Shown one piece after another: positions 1 to 9,536 of a stretch of 64,000 nucleotides of DNA; position 1 is the stretch's first letter, and every line of letters starts with the position of its first letter. The notes under the pieces were generated by a model that saw only the letters and a program-made list of their open reading frames with translations, was not told the DNA's origin and did not search any database. The translations under genes and the position numbers were made by a program. The DNA is from Rubripirellula tenax (GTDB taxonomy: Bacteria > Planctomycetota > Planctomycetia > Pirellulales > Pirellulaceae), in NCBI RefSeq assembly GCF_007860125.1, contig NZ_SJPW01000007.1, positions 372,001 to 436,000 on the forward strand. The letters are read 5' to 3'.

Positions 1-1155
1 TGAACGCAACCGATCGCGATCGATAGCGCTGAATTGTTTCCGGTTCGCGTATTCGCGCACCAGGCCATCGATGCGTGACGTGCCGGCACGACACGATTCA
101 TCGTCGACTTCTTTGATCACAACAGAGTAGCCGCGGACGGCGGCCAACTGACCGATTCCGGCTCCCATTACACCCGCGCCGACGACACCAACGCGGCGAA
201 TCGGCGAGCTGTGCATGGCCTTATGAGCATTGCTAATCCAAGTCGATGTCTTTCGCGCCCGCTCGCGAGCGAAAAATAGATTCAACAAATTTTTGCTCGT
301 CGCGGTGCCCAACATTTCGACGAATCGATCCCTCTCGACCTTGAAACCATCGCGGCGTTTGTCGAACCCAGCGGCCATCGCATCGATCGCCGCCGACAAG
401 GCAGGGTGATGCGTGCTTTTCGACCGAACCGACCGGCGTGCCATCGCAATCGTTATGCAGCGTCCAAGCGTTGTGTGATCCAGCAAACGAGACTTCCATG
501 AAAGGGAATGTCTCGATTCGGATCGACCGTCGACCACTTCGTCAACGAACCGGTTCACCTCGCGTTGCCAATCATCGGGCTTGATGGCCAAATCGACCAA
601 ACCGATCCTGGCTGCCTCTTTTGCCGACAAGTGTTTGCCAGTCAATATCATCGGCATGGCTGCGGCTAATCCGACGACTCGGGGCAACCGCTGGGTTCCG
701 CCCCAGCCTGGGATCAAACCTAATTGAATCTCGGGCAGCCCAATTTTCGTCGATGAGTTATCCCGAGCGATGCGATGGTCGCAAGCCAGGGCCCATTCCA
801 AGCCGCCTCCCAAGCACGGACCATCGATCAAAAGGATTGTCGGCATTGGCAATTGTTCGATTCTTGCGAACAGTTGCTGCCCCGCTTCGATCAAACCGAA
901 CCCTTCCACTTTCGTTTCGATTCCCGCGATGACGGAAACATCGGCGCCGGCCAGAAAGCCACTCTCTTTGTCGCTGCGAAAGATGACCCCCGTGACGCCG
1001 AACGAACGCTCGAGTTCGCCCACGATCGTTTCGAGCTCCAACATTGCTACCCGAGTCAACACGTTGAGCGGACGTCCGCCAACATTGATCGCTACGGTGA
1101 CCACACCACGGTGATCGGTGGAAACAACAAAATTTTCATACGGATTGATGTTCAT
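1..1155 (-). CDS. fadJ: FadJ/FadB-like enoyl-CoA hydratase / 3-hydroxyacyl-CoA dehydrogenase (partial)
   Basis: The frame starts with ATG at 1155 and runs without a stop to the window edge, giving 385 codons of the N-terminal part. The first half is a crotonase domain: an oxyanion-hole segment FLAGADVS, then GPCLGGGLEWALACD and LIPGWGGTQRLPR, all typical of the FadB/FadJ alpha subunit. Near the edge the NAD-binding domain begins with VGVVGAGVMGAGI. The protein would hydrate enoyl-CoA and oxidise the 3-hydroxyacyl-CoA in beta-oxidation. Its ATG overlaps the TGA of the upstream thiolase gene, which indicates translational coupling. FadJ rather than FadB is suggested by the FadI-like thiolase partner, but the C-terminus is outside the window. 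Confidence 0.9.
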   Translation of the reverse strand, partial: MNINPYENFVVSTDHRGVVTVAINVGGRPLNVLTRVAMLELETIVGELERSFGVTGVIFRSDKESGFLAGADVSVIAGIETKVEGFGLIEAGQQLFARIEQLPMPTILLIDGPCLGGGLEWALACDHRIARDNSSTKIGLPEIQLGLIPGWGGTQRLPRVVGLAAAMPMILTGKHLSAKEAARIGLVDLAIKPDDWQREVNRFVDEVVDGRSESRHSLSWKSRLLDHTTLGRCITIAMARRSVRSKSTHHPALSAAIDAMAAGFDKRRDGFKVERDRFVEMLGTATSKNLLNLFFARERARKTSTWISNAHKAMHSSPIRRVGVVGAGVMGAGIGQLAAVRGYSVVIKEVDDESCRAGTSRIDGLVREYANRKQFSAIDRDRLRS

Positions 1156-2450
1156 GATCGTTTCTCCATTTCGGTTTCAACTATCACTGCAGCTCCTTGA
1201 CCGCCGCCAACGCACAGCGTTACCAGCCCACGCTTGCCGCCCGATTCACGCAGGGCACGCAACATCGTCAATATCAACCGAGTCCCCGTGGTTCCCACTG
1301 GATGGCCCAAGGCAATCGCACCGCCATGGATGTTCAAGCGATCGCGATCGAGCGTTCCCAAGGGCGTCGATCGACCAAGATGCTTTTGTGAAAAGTCACG
1401 CGACTGCATTGCCCGCTCGCAAGCAATCACTTGCGCGGCGAAGGCTTCGTTGATTTCGATCAAGTCAAAATCAGCGAGCGAGAACCCCGTTTGATTGAAG
1501 AGTCTGTTCATCGCAAAAACGGGACCGAGTCCCATCCGCCGCGGGTCACATCCGGCCACGGCATACGATGTGACGTAGCCAAGTGGCTCGCCAGAAAATC
1601 GCGACACATCTTCGGAACGGCAAACCACCATCGCTGCGGCACCATCGGTCAACGGGCAACTGTTGCCCGCCGTCACGGTCCCGCCACGTTCAAAGATCGG
1701 ACGCAGCTTCGACAATGATTCCATCGATTGACCGTAACGAATTGCGTTGTCTTTGCTCATCGACGTGTTCCCATACTCCATGGGGACGATTTCTCCAGAC
1801 AAAAAACATCGCTTTTGAGCCGTTTCAGCCTTACGGTGACTGGCCATGGCGAACGCGTCTTGATCGTCGCGCGAGATAGAAAATTCTTTCGCAAGGATTT
1901 CAGCGGTTTGGCCCATGTTCAAGCCAGACACCGGATCGGTCAGCCCGAGTTCGACGCCGACGATCGGTTTGAAGTGTCGCGGTCGGAACGTGAACAAAGT
2001 CTTGATCCGCTCGAGCAACGTTTTTGATCGCGCCAACTTCATCCATATCGCAGCGGCTTCGGGGCGGACCAACAATGGTATTTGCGACATCGATTCGGTG
2101 CCGCCTGCCACGACGATGTCTGATCGCCCCAGTGCCAGCGAGTGCCACGCACCGATCACGGACTCGATCCCCGACGCGCAATTGCGATTGACCGTGTGGG
2201 CGACACGTTCCGGAGGAATGTTGGATGACAGCGCGATCACGCGAGCGATATTGGCGGCATCCGGCGGACCGGCTACGTTGCCGAACACGACTTCGTCGAC
2301 ATCGTCCACCGGGATGCCGCACCGTGAGACGGCACCCGTGAGCGCCGCCTTTCCTAATGTCACGGCCGATGCGCCCGCAAGCTCACCGAACGCTTTCGCG
2401 AAAGGAGTTCGCACTCCGCCGACAACCGCGATGGGGTCAACCTTGATCAT
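1152..2450 (-). CDS. fadI: acetyl-CoA acyltransferase (FadI-like thiolase)
   Basis: This 432-residue thiolase cleaves 3-ketoacyl-CoA to acetyl-CoA and a shortened acyl-CoA. The nucleophilic cysteine is visible in NRNCASGIES, the catalytic histidine in GGAIALGHPVG, and the second cysteine in CVGGGQGAA near the C-terminus. The length matches FadI (about 436) better than FadA (about 390). It lies between fadD and the fadJ-like gene, with 4-base ATGA overlaps at both junctions, so the three form one translationally coupled beta-oxidation operon. Confidence 0.93.
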   Translation of the reverse strand: MIKVDPIAVVGGVRTPFAKAFGELAGASAVTLGKAALTGAVSRCGIPVDDVDEVVFGNVAGPPDAANIARVIALSSNIPPERVAHTVNRNCASGIESVIGAWHSLALGRSDIVVAGGTESMSQIPLLVRPEAAAIWMKLARSKTLLERIKTLFTFRPRHFKPIVGVELGLTDPVSGLNMGQTAEILAKEFSISRDDQDAFAMASHRKAETAQKRCFLSGEIVPMEYGNTSMSKDNAIRYGQSMESLSKLRPIFERGGTVTAGNSCPLTDGAAAMVVCRSEDVSRFSGEPLGYVTSYAVAGCDPRRMGLGPVFAMNRLFNQTGFSLADFDLIEINEAFAAQVIACERAMQSRDFSQKHLGRSTPLGTLDRDRLNIHGGAIALGHPVGTTGTRLILTMLRALRESGGKRGLVTLCVGGGQGAAVIVETEMEKRS

Positions 2451-4138
2451 GATTGCGTCTCCCGTAATTGGCGTCTCAGAACTTTTCCTAGGAAGTTGCG
2501 AGGCAGATCTCCGTCGACGCAGTGCCAGCGTCGCGGTCGCTTATATTTCGACAAGTGGACTTCACAGTACTTGTCGGCAGCATCTTCATCCCACGTAGCG
2601 CCCGGTTTCACCACGATGAACGCCACGACAATTTCGCCGCGGTTCACATCGGGCACTCCGACCACGGCGACATCGTCAACTTCCGGCATCTCGCGAATCG
2701 CGTCCTCGACTTCGCCGGGATAGACGTTGAATCCCGACGTGATGATCAGATCTTTTTTGCGGCCGACGATTCGGTAGTAGCCATCGGGTTCTCGTATCGC
2801 TAAGTCACCGGTGTGTAACCAACCGTCACGCACGGCTTGGGATGTTGCTTTTGCGTCGTTCCAGTAACCCAGCATGACTTGCGGCCCTCGAACGATCAGC
2901 TCGCCAATTTCGCCCGATCGAACATCCCCTGACTCAACAACCCCGAGCCCGTCATCTTCGGTTGGGTTCGCATCCACGATACGGCAATCCGTTTCGGGCA
3001 GTGGCAGTCCGATGAATCCGTACCGAGGCTCGCGAAACAGGTGCCCGACATGGGTGACCGGCGACGCTTCACTTAGGCCGTACCCTTCGACGACCAATGA
3101 TCCGGTATGTTTGGCGAACTCCGATGCAACGCTTTGCTCCAGCGATGCGCCGCCGGAAATGGTCCACCGCAATCCCGAAATTTTCGGTGGGGCGCTGCGA
3201 AATCGCTCGTTCATGCTGACCAGCATCGCGGGTACCGCATGAAAGACCGTTGGGTGATGCGTTTCCATCAACGAAATGACTTGGCGCGTGTTGAATCGGT
3301 GGTGCAAAACCAACGTCGATGCGGTCGCGGCGCCGCCCATGATGTTGGCCGACATGCCGTAGCTGTGAAAAAACGGCAGCACCGCCAGCATCGTTTCACG
3401 GCCGAACGAACATTGCGTCCATTGATATTGTTGCCAAGCATTGGCGACCAAGTTGGTGTGGCTGAGCGTGACCGCCTTGGGAACGCCCGTCGTTCCGCCG
3501 GTCGGCAAGATGTATGCCGGATCCGATTCCGGATGGATCGTGATCGGTTGCCATGACTGAGTCGTCGCCGCGATCTGATCCCAGAACCAACGTTGACGGT
3601 CGCTCGACGGCAATGTCCAGCATCCTGTGCGTTGGTGGCGTTGCCACAAATAACCGATTTGATACAGCGACGGTAAATGTTCTCGAATCGACACCAACAA
3701 CAGTCGTACCTTGGGATCGACAACCGATTGGCTGAGCATGTCAAGCGATACGACCATTCGACAATCGGTGCTGTCTAGCAACGTCGATATTTCTTCGGCA
3801 ACCATCAACGGGCTGATCGCGATCGCGACAGCACCACATCGCCAAATTGCATTAGCTGCGATCACATATTCGGGAACGTTCGGTAACAGCAGACCGACGC
3901 GGTCGCCCGGTCGCACACCCAACCGTTGAAACATCGCCGCGGCCACGATCGTGTCGTGATTGAGCCGCCGGTAATCCCATACCTGATCGCCGTAGATCAC
4001 TGCCGGACGATCCGGAAGTTGTTCGGCGGCGTGCGACAAAACGCCGAAAGCGGGAACGTCCGCGTAGCTCGCCAACCCGACGGCGTGAACGCTAGGTGAC
4101 GTTTCTGGTCGAACCTGACTCGGGAACATCGCTCCCAT
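2447..4138 (-). CDS. fadD: long-chain fatty acid-CoA ligase
   Basis: The product (563 residues) is an ANL-superfamily acyl-CoA synthetase that activates fatty acids with ATP and CoA. The AMP-binding loop is ILPTGGTTGVPKAV. Further motifs are GYGLSEASPVTH, the hinge region GDLAIREPDGYYRIVGRKKD, and the C-terminal catalytic lysine segment NFLGKVLRR. I chose ATG at 4138 because GGGAGG lies 6 bases upstream; the frame is open to 4198 but only through a TTG and poorly conserved sequence. It is the first gene of the fad operon, feeding acyl-CoA to the two downstream enzymes. Confidence 0.93.
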   Translation of the reverse strand: MGAMFPSQVRPETSPSVHAVGLASYADVPAFGVLSHAAEQLPDRPAVIYGDQVWDYRRLNHDTIVAAAMFQRLGVRPGDRVGLLLPNVPEYVIAANAIWRCGAVAIAISPLMVAEEISTLLDSTDCRMVVSLDMLSQSVVDPKVRLLLVSIREHLPSLYQIGYLWQRHQRTGCWTLPSSDRQRWFWDQIAATTQSWQPITIHPESDPAYILPTGGTTGVPKAVTLSHTNLVANAWQQYQWTQCSFGRETMLAVLPFFHSYGMSANIMGGAATASTLVLHHRFNTRQVISLMETHHPTVFHAVPAMLVSMNERFRSAPPKISGLRWTISGGASLEQSVASEFAKHTGSLVVEGYGLSEASPVTHVGHLFREPRYGFIGLPLPETDCRIVDANPTEDDGLGVVESGDVRSGEIGELIVRGPQVMLGYWNDAKATSQAVRDGWLHTGDLAIREPDGYYRIVGRKKDLIITSGFNVYPGEVEDAIREMPEVDDVAVVGVPDVNRGEIVVAFIVVKPGATWDEDAADKYCEVHLSKYKRPRRWHCVDGDLPRNFLGKVLRRQLRETQS

Positions 4139-4406
4139 GATGGGCCTCCCACATCTCAGTCGGATCGCGGCCGTCGGCTCGGAACCAGCCCGGACCAAAA
4201 CTCACGCCACAGCGAGCTTGACGTTCGCCGCATGCGACACGAGCAAGAGAAGCGGAAAACCGAGCCGAAATCGCTCTCTCACCGCGTGCAATGCATTCTA
4301 GGCCCGAAACACACGGAAGGCAAGTAATTTACCCGCAAAGTGCAATAAGGGACAAAACGCAGCCTCAATCGAGTTTTCGAGCGATCCGCGTGATTTTAGA
4401 CACACC

Positions 4407-5672
4407 TTAGAGCGGCGCCTGCCACAGCCCCAGGGCCGGGTTTTGGATGTAGTAAAACTCGGACCCGTCGATGTCGGTATGGAATCCATCGTTCAATTTC
4501 GTGACGTCATACCGCTTCATCAACTCGTTCACATCGCCCGGTGTGTAATTGACGCTTCGAATTTCATCGGCCGAGAGTTTGCCGGCCGCATAGACAACCT
4601 CGAAACGATTTTCGTGTGAGCCGTGAACCAAGTGGGCCGCTGCCGACGGGTTGGCTCGCAAGTCTTCGTTCTCGGCAAACAACTGAATGATTTCCGCCTT
4701 GGTTCGATAACCGTACTTGCGGATCAACAGGTCGATCGACTTGTCTTCGCCGAACTTTTTCACCGCGGGTCCGAGCACCGTCAAGCGTCCGCCTGTCGCG
4801 ATGGCCAAGCGGGTTCGATAGATGGACTTGTTGCCCAGCCATGTGCTGGAGAACTCGCGCGGATCCAGATAAGCAACGATATGCTTGGGCGCATGATCCA
4901 GGTGAGTGATATTGACCTTCCTTGCCAACTCGGCCGCGGCAAAGAAGGTTTCGTGATCGTCGCCGATGTACAGCCCTCGCGTGTGAAGCGTCCCATCGGG
5001 CATTTGTTGAATGACCGTAAGCGCGTACAGCAACGGCATGCCTTTACAGAACTCGTCTTGAGCGTGGTTCAGGATTTGTCGCAACGGTGTGTTCGCTTGC
5101 CCCAATGTTTGCTCGATGCCATAGACAGCACTCAAGTAGTGGCTTTCATTGATTCCGGCAACGCCGCCGGTACCCACAAAAATGTTCTTGTTGTAGTTTG
5201 CCATTCCGATGACTTCGTGCGGCACAACTTGGCCGAGCGAGAAAATCAGGTCATGCCCACCCTCGACCAACATCTTGTTGACCTGTGCCTTCCATGGTTG
5301 GTCGTACAAACCGCCGGTCACCTTCTTGACGTATTCCGCGGACACTTCGCCAAGGGTGACGACGTCATCACGCCATCGGTGTGGGCGAAACAGGTGGTGC
5401 GGCACACCGGGGAACATATGGTCGAGTTGCTCGGGCTCCATTTCATCGTGAGTCCCCAGAGCCGGCATGATGTCGGTGACTCGATCGCCGAGCAATTCGC
5501 GACACAGCACTGTCAATTCGCCCGCCCGGCTGAACAATCGGGTTTGGTCGGGCGGCAACAAGAGGACTTTTTGCCGAGGCCCGATCGCGGCCAGCGTCTG
5601 CTGGAGTGCGTCTCGCAGGTCGTCGCTGGTTAGCGAGTTGGATTCGTTACCGTTGGCGTAGTAGGTCGTCAT
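4407..5672 (-). CDS. LarA-like (DUF2088) nickel-pincer racemase family protein
   Basis: The protein has 421 residues and belongs to the lactate racemase LarA / DUF2088 family. The N-terminal PDQTR motif (D42, R45) and GTHDEM (H75) match the LarA substrate-site signatures. In the central segment H152, K162 and H178 have the same spacing (10 and 26) as His174, Lys184 and His200 of Lactobacillus LarA, which hold the nickel-pincer cofactor. Racemisation or epimerisation of a 2-hydroxyacid is therefore plausible; the substrate cannot be read from sequence. No larB, larC or larE cofactor genes are adjacent. It is monocistronic, and the 268 bases between its stop and fadD show nothing notable. Confidence 0.8.
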   Translation of the reverse strand: MTTYYANGNESNSLTSDDLRDALQQTLAAIGPRQKVLLLPPDQTRLFSRAGELTVLCRELLGDRVTDIMPALGTHDEMEPEQLDHMFPGVPHHLFRPHRWRDDVVTLGEVSAEYVKKVTGGLYDQPWKAQVNKMLVEGGHDLIFSLGQVVPHEVIGMANYNKNIFVGTGGVAGINESHYLSAVYGIEQTLGQANTPLRQILNHAQDEFCKGMPLLYALTVIQQMPDGTLHTRGLYIGDDHETFFAAAELARKVNITHLDHAPKHIVAYLDPREFSSTWLGNKSIYRTRLAIATGGRLTVLGPAVKKFGEDKSIDLLIRKYGYRTKAEIIQLFAENEDLRANPSAAAHLVHGSHENRFEVVYAAGKLSADEIRSVNYTPGDVNELMKRYDVTKLNDGFHTDIDGSEFYYIQNPALGLWQAPL

Positions 5673-5776
5673 GTTCGAATGGGACGTCGAAGGATGAATG
5701 GATTGCAGCCGAAACGCGATCCTATCAGATCCTCACCCGCTTGACTTCTGGTGCAGATTTGCCGTCTTATATCACC

Positions 5777-6232
5777 ATGAAAGACCAAGAAATCCAGAAA
5801 CGCATCCCTCATCGGGGTCCCATGCTTTTGGTTGACGAAATCGTCTCAGAAACGGAGACTTCGATTGTTTGTCGAAAAACGTTTCGCGCCGACGAGTTCT
5901 TTTTCCAAGGCCATTTTCCTGACTCGCCCATTGTTCCTGGGGTGATCCAGTGCGAATGCTGCTTGCAGGCCGGCGCCGTGCTGTTGGCCGGTCGCGGGGG
6001 TGACATGGCCGCAGACGCCGTCCCCGTTGCGACTCGAATGGACGCCGTCAAGTTCAAGAAAATGATTCGCCCGGGCGACACCGTGGAGATCGAGGCGACG
6101 CTCAAAGAGCAAGTGAGTAGCGCTTTTTACATGACTGGCAAACTGACCGTCGACGGCAAGTTGGCGACGCGATTGGACTTTTGCTGCAGCATGTCCAGCC
6201 CCTCCCCGAAGCCAGAGGCACCCACATCGTGA
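5777..6232 (+). CDS. fabZ: FabZ/FabA-like 3-hydroxyacyl-ACP dehydratase
   Basis: This 151-residue hotdog-fold protein should dehydrate 3-hydroxyacyl-ACP in fatty acid synthesis. [13 protein letters not shown] at the start and [12 protein letters not shown] in the middle are the FabZ active-site signatures; the His of GHFP and a Glu on the following helix (IQCE) would be catalytic. The start is ATG 5777, since conserved sequence begins there; the frame continues upstream without family similarity. Its TGA overlaps the GTG start of fabI, so two consecutive steps of chain elongation are translationally coupled. Confidence 0.9.
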   Translation: MKDQEIQKRIPHRGPMLLVDEIVSETETSIVCRKTFRADEFFFQGHFPDSPIVPGVIQCECCLQAGAVLLAGRGGDMAADAVPVATRMDAVKFKKMIRPGDTVEIEATLKEQVSSAFYMTGKLTVDGKLATRLDFCCSMSSPSPKPEAPTS

Positions 6233-7059
6233 GTGACAGTGAACCCGTCTTCGATTTTTTGGGTCTATCGGGCAAGACCGTGTTGGTCATGGGCGTCGCC
6301 AACAAAAAGAGCGTTGCCTTTCGCATTGCCAAGATCTTGGAACAGTCCGGTGCCGAAGTGATCTACAGCGTGCGAAGTGAAGCTCGCAACGAGAGCCTTG
6401 GAAAGTTGCTGAACGGTCGCCGAACCATCGTTTGCGACGTCGAACGACAAACGGAAATCAACGCGCTTGCCAAAACGCTTGCCGACGACAAAGTTCGCTT
6501 GTCGGGACTCGTTCACTCGATCGCCTACGCTGATTATCCAGAAGGGATCCGTCCGTTCCACGAAACAACAAGAAGTCAGTTTTTGCAGGCGATGGATATA
6601 TCGGCATATTCGTTGACCAGTATTTGCAATGCACTGAAAGACATTTTTGAACCCGACGCTTCCGTTGTGACCATCGGCATCAGCACGACGCGGATGGCAA
6701 GCGAAAGTTATGGATTCATGGCGCCAATCAAGGCGGCACTGGAATCATCGCTCGCATTTCTGACCAAGTCATTCAGTCGGTTTAGCGAAGTGCGTTTCAA
6801 CAGCGTTGCGGCGGGTTTGTTGAAGACGAGCGCGTCGGCGGGAATCCCCGGATATGTCGATTCGTATCTGTACGCCGAAAAAGTCATTCCTCGCGGACGC
6901 GCCGTCGAAACCGATGAAGTCGCCTCCACCGCCGTGTTCCTATTGAGTCCCCGCAGCAGTGGCGTGACGGCTCAATCGATCGTCGTCGATGCCGGCATGT
7001 CGATCAATTATTTCGATGCAGCGATCGTCGGCGCCGTGACGGCCGCCGAAGTCGATTGA
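6229..7059 (+). CDS. fabI: enoyl-ACP reductase FabI
   Basis: A 276-residue short-chain dehydrogenase that reduces enoyl-ACP with NAD(P)H, the last step of each elongation cycle. FabI-type features are the atypical nucleotide loop [14 protein letters not shown], the SIAYAD segment, and the Y-x6-K catalytic pair in [13 protein letters not shown]. The GTG at 6229 is the likely start because it overlaps the fabZ stop (GTGA); the open frame further upstream encodes shadow sequence of fabZ. Close packing with fabZ supports a fatty-acid synthesis role. Confidence 0.92.
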   Translation: MSDSEPVFDFLGLSGKTVLVMGVANKKSVAFRIAKILEQSGAEVIYSVRSEARNESLGKLLNGRRTIVCDVERQTEINALAKTLADDKVRLSGLVHSIAYADYPEGIRPFHETTRSQFLQAMDISAYSLTSICNALKDIFEPDASVVTIGISTTRMASESYGFMAPIKAALESSLAFLTKSFSRFSEVRFNSVAAGLLKTSASAGIPGYVDSYLYAEKVIPRGRAVETDEVASTAVFLLSPRSSGVTAQSIVVDAGMSINYFDAAIVGAVTAAEVD

Positions 7060-7105
7060 TGCGTCTGTCTTCCATTTCAATCACCCTGCCTGAATCAGAT
7101 TTCTC

Positions 7106-7963
7106 ATGAGCCAACAGATCTACATCAACGGTGAGTACTTTTCGCGAGATAACGCCAAGATCAGCGTCTACGATCACGGTCTTCTGTATGGCGACGGAGT
7201 CTTTGAAGGGCTTCGCATTTACAGCGGCAAGGTATTTCGCCTGCACGAGCACTTGGTTCGGCTGTGGGAATCGGCTGCGGCAATCGCTTTGCCGATGGGA
7301 ATGACAATCGACGAACTGGCCGCGGACGTGAACGAGTGCGTCAAAAAGAACGGCCTGGACGACGGTTACATTCGTTTGGTGGTTACCCGCGGCAGCGGCC
7401 CGCTGGGCTTGGACCCGTACAAGTGCAGCAACCCGCAAATCATCATCATCGCTGACAAAATCTCGCTCTATCCGGCGGAGATGTACCAGAACGGCCTCGA
7501 GTTGGTGACGGCTTCGACGATCCGCAATCACCCCGCAGCGCTGAGCCCACGGATCAAGTCGCTGAACTACTTGAACAACATCATGGCCAAGATGGAGGGC
7601 CTTCGCGCCGGATGCGTCGAAGCGTTGATGTTGAACATCAAAGGGGAAGTGGCCGAGTGTACGGGCGACAATATTTTCATCGTCAAGAATGGCAAGCTTT
7701 CGACGCCGCCGATCGATGCAGGAATCTTAGAAGGCATCACTCGAAACGCGGTTTTGGAATTGGCCGTTGCAGCAGGCATCGAAACGTCGGAACACCCGAT
7801 GACGCGCCACGACATTTTCATTGCTGACGAATGCTTTTTGACCGGCAGTGCGGCGGAGGTGATCGCGGCTGTTAAGTTGGACGGCCGAACGATCGGCGAC
7901 GGCAAACCCGGTCCCGTCACCACCAAACTAAACGAAGCTTTTCGCAAACTAGTGCGGTCTTAG
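7106..7963 (+). CDS. ilvE: branched-chain amino acid aminotransferase (fold-type IV PLP enzyme)
   Basis: This 285-residue protein is a class IV aminotransferase. The motifs include VYDHGLLYGDGVFEGLR near the N-terminus, the PLP lysine in IKSLNYLNNIMAK, and the phosphate-binding segment EGITRNAV. It most likely interconverts Val, Leu and Ile with their 2-oxo acids, although D-amino acid transaminase and aminodeoxychorismate lyase share the fold. It lies 46 bases after fabI and may be co-transcribed. Branched 2-oxo acids can prime branched fatty acid synthesis, but that link is inference. Confidence 0.87.
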   Translation: MSQQIYINGEYFSRDNAKISVYDHGLLYGDGVFEGLRIYSGKVFRLHEHLVRLWESAAAIALPMGMTIDELAADVNECVKKNGLDDGYIRLVVTRGSGPLGLDPYKCSNPQIIIIADKISLYPAEMYQNGLELVTASTIRNHPAALSPRIKSLNYLNNIMAKMEGLRAGCVEALMLNIKGEVAECTGDNIFIVKNGKLSTPPIDAGILEGITRNAVLELAVAAGIETSEHPMTRHDIFIADECFLTGSAAEVIAAVKLDGRTIGDGKPGPVTTKLNEAFRKLVRS

Positions 7964-7994
7964 ATCGGGGACCACATCGGGACACCCTTCGTGG

Positions 7995-8097
7995 CCCTAC
8001 GACTCCGGCCTATACACTCCGTTCGCAGCGTGTACGTTGTTTCATCAGCTGCTTTGCAGCTGACATCCCGCGAGCGGAGTCGCGGGTCCACGTAGGG
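7995..8097. repeat. REP-like nested palindrome between convergent genes
   Basis: A 7-base inverted repeat CCCTACG / CGTAGGG bounds this segment (7995-8001 and 8091-8097). Inside are an 8-base pair CGACTCCG / CGGAGTCG (8000-8007, 8075-8082), a tight hairpin TCAGCTGC-TTT-GCAGCTGA (8045-8063) and a hairpin CCCGCGA-gcggag-TCGCGGG (8067-8086). It fills the gap between converging ilvE and the NtrC-type gene, so it may also act as a bidirectional terminator. The nested architecture is typical of dispersed intergenic palindromes; copy number cannot be assessed here. Confidence 0.6.
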
Positions 8098-8112
8098 TTG
8101 CCGCAAGAGCAC

Positions 8113-9495
8113 TCAGCCTGCTTGCTTCTTTTCTTCGGCGGCGTTCAGTTTGTTGTAGAGCGTCTTTAGACTGACGCCCAACTCTTCCGCCGCAGCGGGT
8201 TTGTTACCATCGTTGCGCTGGATCGCTTGATCGATGGCGATCATTTCCAAATCTCTTAGTGTCATCGGCCCCGAATCACGGATCTCTTTTCGCAGTTGGC
8301 GTTTTCCGAAATGACGCGGCAAATCCTCCGCTCCGATCGGCATCGAATCGCAAAGAATCGCCGAGTGCTCAATCACGTTGGCCAGTTCGCGAACATTGCC
8401 CGGCCATTGATGGGACAAGAGTTGATCCAGTGCCTCGGGTGTGAACAACTGATCGTCGGAGCCATCGGTACGATGACGGCGAAGAAGGTGTCGCGCGAGT
8501 ACTGGAATATCTTCCGTGCGTTCGCGCAGTGCGGGCACGTGAATCTCAAACGTATTGATTCGGAACATCAAGTCTTCGCGAAACGTTCCCTCTTCGACCA
8601 TCTTTTCCAGATCGCGGTGAGTCGCACAAACGACACGAACGTCAACGTGAACGGTTTGATTGTCACCGAGACGACGGATGTCACCGGTCTCCAGCACTCG
8701 CAATAACTTTGCCTGCATCGATAGCGGCAACTCACCGATTTCATCAAGAAAAATCGTGCCGCCATCAGCGACTTCGAACAAACCGGTCCGCGCCGTATCG
8801 GCACCCGTGAAGGCGCCACGACAATGACCAAACAGTTCGCTTTCGATTAGATTTTCGGGAAGGGCGCCACAGTTGACCGGCACCAACGGTTTATCCGCCC
8901 GAAGGCTGGCGTTGTGGACGGCGCGGGCGACGAGCTCTTTCCCGCACCCCGTTTCGCCGCGAATCAACACCGAACTGTCCGTGGGCGATACCTTGGCGAT
9001 CAACGATCGAACGGCGTCCATCGCATTGCCGCTGCCGACCAATTGCGAGTCACCTTCGGCATGACGCAATCGCTGGTTCAGCGCAGCCATCTGTTTCCTG
9101 ATTTGCCGCCGCTCGTTGACACGTCCAAGCAGACCGGCGATGTCGGCTAAGCGACAAGGTTTCGTCAGGTAGTCGAACGCTTGATGTCGCAATGCTGCGA
9201 TCGCGGTTTCTTTGCTGGGGTTGCCCGTCATCACGACCGCTTCGATTTCTGGGCGCAACTCACGCGCCTTTCCGATCACCTCGATTCCGTTCATACCGGG
9301 CATGTCGAGATCGACAAGAAGACAGTCGAACGGTTCTTTCTCTAGCGCCGCCACCGCGGTCAAACCATCCGGACAAACGGTCACCGAATATCCCATGCGG
9401 GGCAGTTCGGTCCGCATCAGCTCTTGCAAATTCTTTTCGTCGTCGGCAAACAGGATATGCATCGCTGCGGGCTTGGCGAGTTTTGGTTTAGTCAT
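8113..9495 (-). CDS. NtrC-family sigma-54-dependent response regulator
   Basis: The product (460 residues from ATG 9495) has the standard order receiver, AAA+ ATPase, Fis-type helix-turn-helix. The receiver shows the acidic pair in FADDEK and the phospho-acceptor Asp in [12 protein letters not shown]. The ATPase has Walker A GETGCGKE, the sigma-54 contact loop GAFTGAD and Walker [11 protein letters not shown]. The C-terminus [17 protein letters not shown] is the DNA-binding helix pair. It follows the histidine kinase gene by 41 bases and is surely its partner. The frame is open further upstream, but only through a TTG codon. Confidence 0.93.
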   Translation of the reverse strand: MTKPKLAKPAAMHILFADDEKNLQELMRTELPRMGYSVTVCPDGLTAVAALEKEPFDCLLVDLDMPGMNGIEVIGKARELRPEIEAVVMTGNPSKETAIAALRHQAFDYLTKPCRLADIAGLLGRVNERRQIRKQMAALNQRLRHAEGDSQLVGSGNAMDAVRSLIAKVSPTDSSVLIRGETGCGKELVARAVHNASLRADKPLVPVNCGALPENLIESELFGHCRGAFTGADTARTGLFEVADGGTIFLDEIGELPLSMQAKLLRVLETGDIRRLGDNQTVHVDVRVVCATHRDLEKMVEEGTFREDLMFRINTFEIHVPALRERTEDIPVLARHLLRRHRTDGSDDQLFTPEALDQLLSHQWPGNVRELANVIEHSAILCDSMPIGAEDLPRHFGKRQLRKEIRDSGPMTLRDLEMIAIDQAIQRNDGNKPAAAEELGVSLKTLYNKLNAAEEKKQAG

Positions 9496-9536
9496 GGTAT
9501 TTTTTTTGAACGAAAGAGCCAATGATCGCTTTGAGT

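Noticed and set aside
4623-5633. 336-codon open frame on the plus strand
   Set aside because: It is entirely antisense to the LarA-like gene; it arises from the codon bias of the real gene.
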